From positions 24,993 to 50,972 of the forward strand of contig NAOQ01000400.1 in assembly GCA_002751075.1 (NCBI GenBank): 25,980 nucleotides of DNA, written 5' to 3'. The translations under genes and the position numbers were made by a program. The notes under the pieces were generated by a model that made no database searches, was not told the DNA's origin, and saw only the letters and a list, made by a program, of their open reading frames with translations. Of this stretch, positions 1-8,703 are shown in pieces. Numbering within the stretch: position 1 is the stretch's first letter; each line of letters begins with the position of its first letter. Source of the stretch: Ichthyophonus hoferi. Lineage: Eukaryota > Opisthokonta > Ichthyosporea > Ichthyophonida > Ichthyophonidae.

Positions 1-1
1 T

Positions 2-238
2 CAGTTTAAGCAAACACCACAATTAATTTATCAATCGCCTGAGATCATAGCCGAAAAGATCCGTGTGGTGAAAGACATATGCACCGACGATGAGACCGCT
101 AGCTGTTTTTTGCATAGTAATCAAAGTTTTTTAAGAAGCGATATAAACAAAATTAAGACATTGCGGGCTATTAAGACTGGTGATGGTAATTCAAGGCTAG
201 ACGCAATCAAGATCAAGATAGCCTATAAATCGTTATAA
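2..238 (+). CDS. Possible C-terminal end of an unidentified protein (5' partial)
   Basis: A reading frame enters from the left edge and stays open for 78 codons to a TAA at 236-238. The translation has balanced composition (for example SPEIIAEKIRVVKDIC near residue 16) and reads like a real protein, with alternating hydrophobic and charged residues that suggest helices. I recognise no family; the helix-rich look is faintly like mTERF-type repeats, but that is a guess. The window begins with 'tcag', so the edge may sit on a splice acceptor, with an exon from position 5. Open runs of this length are expected by chance several times in 26 kb of AT-rich DNA, so the call rests mainly on composition. 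Confidence 0.35.
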   Translation, partial: QFKQTPQLIYQSPEIIAEKIRVVKDICTDDETASCFLHSNQSFLRSDINKIKTLRAIKTGDGNSRLDAIKIKIAYKSL

Positions 239-3200
239 TCACATACAAGTATCCTATGTTATTTTTTTTATATATTTTTTTTCATGTCTTGCCTAGGATA
301 AGTATTGTAAAGTAATTTGACTTATATTCTATATCCTGGCGTTTTTCAAACTATACGTATATTCACTCCGTTATGCAAGATTAAATAAGCACATATGTGC
401 AGAACCGCATTTCGCTAGACACTGAAACTTAAACCAGTACCCCCTTAATCAACCTATCATTACCATCGGATACTTGCATATATATACCATTATGTATATT
501 TTTTATTTCTAACATTCGTGTTGGAGCCAAGGCGTTCAACTTTTTTTTTACGACTTATTTCTGTATAATGCAAGACCGAGCCGTCCAGATAAGGACGTGA
601 CGGTATAAGATTATCAAGATAATATTTGACAATTCTAGTGGGTCTCTGTTGTCTTCCATAAATTGTATTAGCCAATAAGAATATTTTTATGATTGGTCCT
701 ATCGGCTATTGCTTACATCTCCTTCAATAAAGGTCGGGAAGGTATTAAAGGAACAAAAACAGTCAATAAAAATACTGTTCTCAGTCGTCAACATATTGTT
801 CAATTTATGTACTTTATGTTTTGTTTTATATTATGTCTATTGTAGTCAAATAAGTTGAAATATGTAATCCATATACCTTACTAGAAGGCCAAATAGATAA
901 ATTTGGTGTTGACTCTTCCGATAATAATAATACAATAAATATATACACAGCCACAATTAGATTACAGTTACTGCATATACAATACATCGCCAAGTAAGAA
1001 GCTAAAAGCTTATATATCCATTGATCAACAGACGGAGATTCAAAAGTAGCTAACTAGAGCTTTAGCCTGCCCTTTGCCTAATGACAACTACCTGATAGAA
1101 CTCGGTACAACAGATATTATTTCCAATAATTCGTATAATAGTATGAAGCAAAAGGTATATATGGGTGGTGGTAGAATAAATGCAGGTATGGTTTACTTTT
1201 TTATTTGACTTTTATAGGCAGGACTTGTATTATGGTAGTCTAAGACAATTTTTATGTGGTTTTACATTTTCTTGATTGAACTTAACTCTATTCTATGACT
1301 TGTGAAGACAGTTCAATCATAAATAATGGCAGGAAAACCCTCTTACTATATTTTGTACAACATATGCAACTTGAAAATCATGTCCAGTGGAAATGTTCTG
1401 GGTTAATAAAAGTGATACGAATAGAATTTAGAAATGGCTTAGTTTAACAGGAAAGCCAAAGTTGTGCAATTGGAAACTAGTTTAATTGATCATCAATATA
1501 GATAGACGCTGACAACGATTATTGTCGATTTCAAATTGTGCTGCAGTTATTATTTCATCTATCTTAGACGGTATAGGCCGATCTAGATCTAAATTATATG
1601 CACGATATAATATAACCAATAGGAACATGTTTTAGGCAAGCACATTCGTATAACTTAAGGTGAAGGAACAAATGGTCGAGACAAAAAATAAGTTAGTGAT
1701 ATAGACTCCAACGCTAATGGAGTAGTTAATACATGCTAATATCTAGAATTTGGTGTATTCCTTTTTTACTAAGCTGTTAAAAAGATTACTAAATGTGCAT
1801 TAATCGCAAGGTAATGATAGTATAAGTTATAGCGTAGAAAAGGTCTCTGTCTACGATATAGCCAGAAATTGAAGAAAGTGAGAGGGAAGAAAAGATACAG
1901 GGGGCTTTGGTTTTCTGTCGCAACTATGTTAAAGAACTGTATTACACCCGAACTTGAGCGACTATACGTTGCTATATAGTTACCTTTTCGGCATGCTTAT
2001 GGACCAGCTATTGTCCTCCACGTTATTACGTCGTATGGGACTAGCAACAAAACTTGTCAGTCATAAGCAATAATAGTTATGCCGGAGAGAATCAAAAATA
2101 TAAAGGTGTCAATATGGACACAAGGGGTTCAGAAGAGCATATCGTGAGGAATGACCTCACGCTATAGTCACCACTACTTAATATTCAGCCCATTACTATT
2201 CCCATATACTTAGGAATATGGAAACATAAATCCCTTTTCTTACCAGAGCCAATGTTGGTTTAACCGTTGTAAAATAAAGTATCCTAGATACTATTGCAGG
2301 CATGCCAACTGAAACCAATGTACCATTAGGTAATAGATCAAAAGTAATGGAGGTAGGCTGGTTCATTATCCTATTGTCAAAATGCATTGTTTATTAGCTG
2401 TAATCTCAGGCCATATCGTTTACCTTACTGAAGAAAGACATTTCTTGTCCAAAAATAGTTTCAATCAATAACTTGACTGGAATACTCGATTGCAACAAAA
2501 AGGAAAGGGGTTGTGATTTTGATTCGTTTTAAATCGTACTATTTAAAATTTAAGAGCAGCCCAAGCCAATACTCGATGATTAACTCTAGCAAATGCACTG
2601 ATCATTGGTCTGTTAGTCTTGATCCATAGTTTATATACTTGAGCTAAAAACTTATTTGATTGAAAGAATTGGCCCTTACTCGAGAACAACGGTGTGAATT
2701 ACAAGCAGAACACGCCAGGCTTTTGACTTATTCTTTACCTATCAACAATTATTCACATCAGGTAGATTTAGACACAAATTCGAGAGGAAAAATAAAATAT
2801 AGTATATCAGGTACTAATGTAATTTTTAATGAATCTTTATGACTACGACGATTGATTATATATTTAATAACAAGTTCATTAAGTTTAATTTTTTTATTTT
2901 AACGCACATACGTTGATTCATTAATGCCTAATCATTATAACATTGTCGCAAATAATATTAGATCCATCTGATTGGATTTGAGTTTGGGAATAGTTTCATT
3001 TCTACTTTGCCTAGATTTAGTAGTATTTTATATAATAGATTTACTCGACATTCCATCGCTGATCTAATATTAGATGACTATATAATATACATTAGTTATG
3101 ATCATGACATGTTTTCCATGCAAGCTTCATTTTACATCAAGCACTCCATTAACTGTAAATCAATAATGTTTCTTAAAAAAAGATTTTTTTTTCTTTTTTT

Positions 3201-4349
3201 CTTGTTGGACCTGGAAGAAATAGTAAAATCGACCTGTTATCGTTGAAGTGCTTGATGTAAGAGGAATCTTACATCTTCTTTATCTTTGATGTATACCTCA
3301 GTACTATGCTGGTTTTACATGATGTTCATATAGGAATATCTATAATATAGTAGTTAAAAAGGCTAAGCTGGCTTCAAAACTCTAATTTGAATAAGAAATT
3401 TGATTTGCATCTCCTGAGGATTAAAGAATATAGTAAGATTGGACATTAAGCTGTGATACCCGTAGAGTAGGGTCACTCTTTTGTGTGATTATATAAACGT
3501 CTTGTGTCGTACCGTTGCTATTGATTTGTCAATTTTTTCCGATATTGCTACGATTTGTTGTTGGAGACAAGTTGTTGGTAGCCCCAGTCGACGTTGTGTT
3601 AAAGGGAGGGAAGTGGTAGCTGGTACCTAGCCCTCTCAAAAAGGCAACTATAATGCCCTTTTTGAATAAGGGCGTCATCATGTAATTAATACGACTAACA
3701 CAAGTATAAATATGCAAGATACATTTAGCTGCATATACGGGAATAATAATGATACTGAAACAATATCCACATGGATTGTTCTAGAATACCAATTTCTTAT
3801 CTTGGGTTCCGTCGCAACTAATCTAAATTGACTTACAAATGAGTAATTAACTAATGGGTAGAGAAACAGTTTGGTTTGACAATCCATAACATACGATAGT
3901 TTGATATAGCTTTAAATCGTAGTTAAATATTTTATATATAGTTTTAATTAAAAAATGTGAAAGGCTGTAAACTTTAGAGATTAATCTAGTTGTTTTTTTG
4001 ATAATTAAATGCTTTTAATTAGCACACATAATTTCAATTGTTAAAGCTCCAACTTCCATGAGCCTATTTTCCTAAAATGGTGCTACATGTGTCGCACTTT
4101 AGATAAAATATAACCAATGAGAAAGCTTTAACTCAGCTACACTAAGATCTATCTATGATTATTAACCAACTATATTATAAGTATATACCTAAACTAATTA
4201 TATAACAAATTTATAATAACTATAAATTATTTACAAATAATAACAGCTAGTAAAAGAATCTGTAGTGCCTTGATCCAGTAGCGTGTTTGTTATTAGGCTG
4301 ACGCCCACATTGCCAACAATCATTCTCGCATGGAGTTTAGGTTTTTATA
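239..4349. other. 4.1 kb AT-rich gap, no supported gene
   Basis: This stretch has many stops in all frames and frequent A/T runs. I see no gene that I can defend. Two short coding-like patches on the + strand (about 1074-1186 and 2667-2759) have exon-like composition and plausible splice borders but no recognisable domain. A 14-base inverted repeat lies at 3132-3260, and a 14-base palindrome (ATCTAATATTAGAT) at 3062-3075. Antisense open stretches at 490-675, 2196-2387 and 3529-3887 have no recognisable content. The last few hundred bases before 4350 presumably contain the promoter of the SRPBCC gene, but no convincing TATA box is visible. Confidence 0.5.
3132..3260. repeat. 14-base inverted repeat around a T-rich 101-base centre
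   Basis: TTACATCAAGCACT at 3132-3145 is matched exactly by its reverse complement, AGTGCTTGATGTAA, at 3247-3260. The centre contains a long T-rich run. The layout would suit a small hairpin or MITE-like relic of about 129 bases. The flanks show no target-site duplication (catt on the left, gagg on the right), and no second copy is visible in the window, so a mobile origin is unproven. Confidence 0.5.
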
Positions 4350-4350
4350 A
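4330..4350 (+). promoter_or_regulatory. Six-codon upstream ORF whose stop overlaps the SRPBCC start codon (TAATG)
   Basis: ATG at 4330 opens a six-codon frame (MEFRFL) that ends with TAA at 4348-4350. The last A of that stop is the first base of the main ATG at 4350. If the transcript starts upstream of 4330, ribosomes would terminate exactly at the main start, a geometry that favours termination-reinitiation. The transcription start is unknown, so the element may not be in the mRNA at all. Confidence 0.35.
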
Positions 4351-6398
4351 TGTCTACTCACGTTTATGAATCTGTTGTTATCAAGGCTCCCATCGATAAG
4401 GCATGTTGTTTACATAACTGTATGATTATCATAGGAGTTGGATCTTTATTTAGCTACCAGCCTTGCTTTTGTTTTTAGTTTAAATTCACAACAGTCGTTG
4501 TGCTTAATGTCTCCTTATTGCATGTACATAACTCAGCTTGTTGTTTCACCTGCACAGTTTAGCTTGTTGACGAAAGGATATTGTTTGGTTCATTTTTTTT
4601 TCTCGAAGCTATTATTGCTTTTTCATTATAACTACAGGTCTAAAAAGTGTTTGCTTTACAGGTATGGGAGCAGATTCGCAATGCCGAGTTCAAGTTCTGG
4701 TCTCTTGTTGCCAGCAGCTCTAGGTCTGGAGTCGAGGGCCAGGGTAAGCTTGACAAACCTTATCAACATTTATTGACCACTGCTTGTCAATTTATACTTA
4801 GCCAAACACAAGTTTTCATTGGTTTGACCTTTATAACTATTTTCTTTTTAAGTGCTCTCCTATATAGGGTACTATCTTTAGCACGTTGGTGCTGCATGGT
4901 TGTATTTGTGACATGCATTGTTCCAGTACTGCCTTTTGACTATGTGTACCCATTCCTGTGGTGATCCACTTACAAGAAACATTTGTTCAATATATTAATA
5001 TCTTGTTTCAGTAAAAAGCACAACTTGATTACTTAGCTTAGTATAGTTCTAACTATATACCCTTACTTGATGCATTCTTGACCTAACCCTACTATCTTGC
5101 TGAAATATCACTTTCTACTGCACAACCATCGCATTTTAGATGACATGTCATATATATTCAATTTTTTACACATGTTTTTCATCTATATATTTTTTTTCCT
5201 TTTACTTGTTTATTTTATTTGTTTATTTTATGACTATACCCTCTTCTTCTACTAAACTTTCTCTGGGTGATTCAGTTGGTGGCACTGTTACCTTAACTTT
5301 CAAGGATGCCACCGAGCAGGTTATCCAGGTCGTCCAGCTCTCTGGTATGTTATCGTAACTGTATATAGTTTTTAGTTGTATATGAGGAGTCTATATGGAG
5401 TGGTGAGCTGAAGGTATTAGTGTTATTAATTTTTATATTGTGCTGTTGCGTAAAACATGTAGCCATTTATGCGCACAGGAATGAATAGGCCAGTGTGTAT
5501 TTCTATAGGGATTTAAATGGCTCATTTATTCGTATAAGATGAAGGGAATGAAGGGAGATGTTTTTTGTTTATTATTTTGTCTGGATGTTGCCACTGCCCC
5601 TTTTATTCCTTTTGGTTTAGTTTATCCACCTAGCTTGGCTGTTTGCTCACCTATATATAATACAAACCTTATACTCCTTTCCAGGTTGTCAACTTCTTTC
5701 CTTAGACCAAATGGTTCTTGTTATCCAATACACATCCATATACCTAGATACTATAGTATGAACTTAAATTACGATTTGGGATGAGAGATATTACATACTA
5801 ACCATGTCTTCCACGCTGCCCCACAGACATCGAGCACAAGCTCACCTACGACCTGATCTCCAGTGTCCCCTCCGTCAACGTCATGTCTGCCCTCCACACC
5901 ATCCAGTTGTACCACATCACCTCTGTAAGTTACCATCTCCTTCATCTAGAACCTTTTATTTTACATTGCGATCTTTTTTAATCCTTTCCCCTCCTTCCTT
6001 AGCCGATTTGCATTTCCCCTTTCCATTATATTTCTTGAGAATACTTTGGTATATATAAAATTGTTAAAAGAAAGTGGGAAAGAGATTGAGAATAAAGAAA
6101 AACGAAAAGTACATTAGTTGGAATTTGATTGGTAATGGTATTGTAACGACAACCGCCAATTATAATGAGAAGTTGGGCTGATAATATCTGGAATTAGGAT
6201 TGAGAAGGAAGACAAAATGAAAGTGAAAATGTTCACAAGAACGTACAAATTCATTGGTTAACATTGTATTATTCACAGGACAACACCACCTTTGTTGAGT
6301 GGGTCAGCGACTTCAGTGGTGATGCCTCTGTGGCTGTGACCCAGGACAGCCGTTACAAGAAGGTCGATGCTTTCGCTGATCTCCAGAAGATGTTCTAA
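4350..6398 (+). CDS. SRPBCC (START/Bet v1-like) ligand-binding protein, 139 aa, five exons
   Basis: Exons are 4350-4400, 4662-4743, 5276-5344, 5827-5924 and 6279-6398, joining in frame to a 139-residue protein, the normal length for a small stand-alone SRPBCC domain. The start reads MSTHVYESVVIKAP followed by DKVWEQIRN, the typical first strand and helix of polyketide-cyclase/START-like proteins. The middle has the strand GGTVTLTF and later LTYDLI. The end carries FVEWVSDF and a C-terminal helix (YKKVDAFADLQKMF) that would close the hydrophobic cavity. There is no signal peptide or membrane segment, so it should be cytosolic. The family binds lipids, sterols or other hydrophobic ligands; the ligand cannot be read from sequence. 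Intron 1 appears to be GC-AG (AAG/gcatgt), and intron 3 has a perfect TACTAAC branch site at 5796-5802. Codons strongly prefer C or G at the third position despite the AT-rich surroundings, suggesting high expression. Confidence 0.93.
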
Positions 6399-6455
6399 AT
6401 GACTTCCCCAAGTCTTAGAGCTAGCAAGATAGCATACTGCTAAGGTTAAAATATA

Positions 6456-6461
6456 AATAAA
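6456..6461 (+). terminator. Candidate AATAAA polyadenylation signal of the SRPBCC gene
   Basis: AATAAA lies 58 bases past the stop codon and is followed by a T-rich stretch (ctattttttgg). Spacing and context suit a poly(A) signal, although the hexamer is common in AT-rich DNA. Confidence 0.4.
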
Positions 6462-7804
6462 TTGGCTATTTTTTGGAATGATAATTTGTTTTGGTGATTG
6501 ATAATAATTGCAATTACTACTTTGTATGTTGGAAATGATTTCTATTATCATAGCCTCTGTGAATTATATGGTGAGAATATGTAAGGCATATTGATATGTA
6601 TCCTCGGGAATGCACTAGAATTTAGTGGATATACATACTTTCCGATTTCCACACGAGCAGGATGCATCAACTTTCAAGGGAGTCGTGCTTAATTAACGCC
6701 ACATAGTACTATTCATTGAATTGTTGCATATAGAATCGTGGGTTGTATTACGTCTTAGATGTGAACTTTTTCAAAAAAGTTACATTGTAAACTTGGAAGA
6801 AGTTAAATAAGTAAAGATTTTCTGATCTTTATAACTATTCAAATTGTTTTACTTTACTTTAATACTAATTGTATATTTTATTGACACTCAACCATAAATA
6901 CTATCTATTGACATACACTCTTATATGGAGATGGGCAAACATTATATTAGAAATCAAGGTAGCTTTTGTTGTACTAAAGGCGTACGGTGTTCCTGTCTAT
7001 TTCTAGTTAATCTAAGTAGTTATCAATATGTAATGGAAAGGATAGCGTCTTTATGAATTCTGCTAATAATACATGCGATTGTTCTGAATTTGAAAACGCT
7101 TTAAACGTTTTACCTTGCAACTTGCAATATAAGCAATAACGATGATCTAAACCACTGTGATCGTAGATGGGTACTATATAAGTAGATGCAATGGTGAAGG
7201 CCGATAGAAATGTGTAAAGTTCCGATCAGTTTTTGGCATATACAGATACTTAACCACTAGGCTATAAACCAGTAAACTGGACTTCTTATTGATCCTAATA
7301 GTAACTACAGCCAAATGTAAAAAAAAGTCTTAACATCAAAAAATAATAATCCTTTTTATGTGGTAAAGAACTTGGTTCCAACATATTATTTTACAGCGTT
7401 TAGTTATAGATTAATTTAATTGATTGGAGTTTTTACTATAAAATTTAATTATTACGTTTAAAATTTTTCCCATTCCCATAGCGTAGTGCTCTTGTTTTCG
7501 GTGATGCATCTATCTGCTTGCTAACTCTCACAAACTGGTTAATAAATCTTAATTAACTAGGAAGATATCAGTATTTTTGTTTTCATTAAGTCTAATATTA
7601 TGTAATCTGACCTAATTTGATCACATTGGTAATGATTTATTTTCGAAAACCCCCTTAATAAATAAACAACATTGCCTGCCAAATGGCATAAGCACGTGTT
7701 GAGGAAGCACGAACAATGGTTTATGACTTCACCGGGAATGGCTTTTTTTCTCGTTAATACCATTGGCTAGAAGCACACAATACTTTTTTTCGCTTATTCA
7801 ATTG
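6462..7804. other. Intergenic gap between the SRPBCC and GATA genes
   Basis: This is AT-rich sequence with stops in all frames. An antisense frame at 7557-7763 is open for 68 codons, but it is within chance length and shows no domain. I see no RNA gene, repeat or transposon end. The right end holds the GATA promoter. Confidence 0.5.
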
Positions 7805-7832
7805 CCAATCATATTTTTTACTATATAAATAG
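7805..7832 (+). promoter_or_regulatory. Core promoter of the GATA gene: CCAAT and TATA boxes
   Basis: CCAAT at 7805-7809 is followed by CTATATAAATAG at 7821-7832, about 130 bases before the ATG. A second TATA-like TATATAAA lies at about 7866. This is the clearest core promoter in the window. If the upstream TATA box is used, the leader would begin roughly around 7850-7870 and would contain several upstream ATGs. Confidence 0.5.
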
Positions 7833-7871
7833 TTCAAAGCAAAGCATTACAGCTTTTAGTTAAGTATATAA

Positions 7872-7967
7872 ATGGAATTTTGTTATTGCCATCGTCAGTT
7901 ACATGCAGGCTCTCAGTTCCAGTATGATTATTTAACAATAATCAGTCAACAGATGAGAAATGTCTGA
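7872..7967 (+). promoter_or_regulatory. Upstream ORFs in the GATA leader, one overlapping the main start
   Basis: An ATG at 7872 opens 31 codons ending at TGA 7965-7967, past the main ATG at 7960 and in another frame. A later ATG at 7953 lies in the same frame and would give only four codons (MRNV) to the same stop. A separate ten-codon uORF runs from 7903 to 7935. Overlapping uORFs normally depress translation of the main frame unless scanning leaks or conditions change. Whether they are in the mRNA depends on the unmapped transcription start. Confidence 0.4.
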
Positions 7968-8703
7968 GTATGTACCCACTTACTGCAAACTTTGCGGTTT
8001 GGAGGTGTCACTCCCACCTGTTGACTTTAATCCTCTCGTACCTAAAAATATTATAAGCACAGAAAAAGAATTTCAATCAGATTCTACTACGTTATCCGAA
8101 GATGATAATGGCGATACCTTTTCCCTTTCGCACGATATTTCTGGAAGTAACACAGGCACATCCAATACTAGTTTATCACCCCACACCAAAGAAGATAGCA
8201 GTTCTAATATAGTTTGTATTGAAAGAGATAATAAAACTGCAAGCGAAGATAATGAATGTCTTGACTGTACCAATGGCGATGATTGTGAGGCACACTCACC
8301 CTTTCCTGTTACCTCGATATATACAGGATTGGGCAGATTTAAGAATTACGATGAGCCTTGTTGTGGTGGTCTTTCGGCTTTTATGTCTTTCTCTCTACAA
8401 GATCATACCACAGAACAATCCAATGGTGTAAACCTCAAAACAAGTATTCATAAAAATCAAAGTACCGATTCAAGCACAGGAATGTACACAAACACAATAA
8501 CGAGTTTAAACAGCGAGCCTGTACGTATCTGTCTGAACTGTGGAACAACAGAAACCAAGTTATGGAGAACACGAATGGATGGTACGGTTTTGTGTAATCC
8601 TTGTGGACTATATGAGAGAGTGAAAGGGATATCTCGACCCCTTAAACTAACCAGAAGAAAGAAATTTGAAAGAACTAAGAAGACTGTGACAGTAGCCAAG
8701 TAA
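7960..8703 (+). CDS. GATA-type zinc-finger transcription factor, 247 aa, single exon
   Basis: One uninterrupted frame encodes 247 residues with a C-terminal GATA finger: C191-x2-C194-x17-C212-x2-C215, with the family signatures CLNCGTTETKLWR and LCNPCGLY. This C-x2-C-x17-C-x2-C form is the one found in animals, many fungi and amoebae. After the finger comes a basic tail (RPLKLTRRKKFERTKK) that serves DNA contacts and probably nuclear import. The N terminus has an isolated C-x2-C (YCKLCG, residues 8-13), and around residues 100-110 there is another Cys cluster (CLDC...DDC). The middle is Ser/Thr/Asn/Asp-rich and likely disordered. It should act in the nucleus on GATA sites; target genes cannot be inferred. 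It is the only intronless gene here, its neighbours being split by long introns. The start at 7960 is the first ATG in frame, and upstream ORFs precede it. Confidence 0.93.
   Translation: MSEYVPTYCKLCGLEVSLPPVDFNPLVPKNIISTEKEFQSDSTTLSEDDNGDTFSLSHDISGSNTGTSNTSLSPHTKEDSSSNIVCIERDNKTASEDNECLDCTNGDDCEAHSPFPVTSIYTGLGRFKNYDEPCCGGLSAFMSFSLQDHTTEQSNGVNLKTSIHKNQSTDSSTGMYTNTITSLNSEPVRICLNCGTTETKLWRTRMDGTVLCNPCGLYERVKGISRPLKLTRRKKFERTKKTVTVAK

Noticed and set aside
490-675. Antisense open stretch of 61 codons
   Set aside because: The length is expected by chance in AT-rich DNA, and there is no domain or splice support.
3452-3600. TGTGATACCC, which resembles the start of Ty3-type long terminal repeats
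   Set aside because: No second copy, no convincing repeat end and no element genes are visible in the window. Too little to call even a fossil repeat.
4438-4964. Overlapping open frames reading through intron 1, exon 2 and intron 2 of the SRPBCC gene
   Set aside because: Only the GTATGGGAG frame within 4662-4743 continues the SRPBCC domain; the extensions are intronic.
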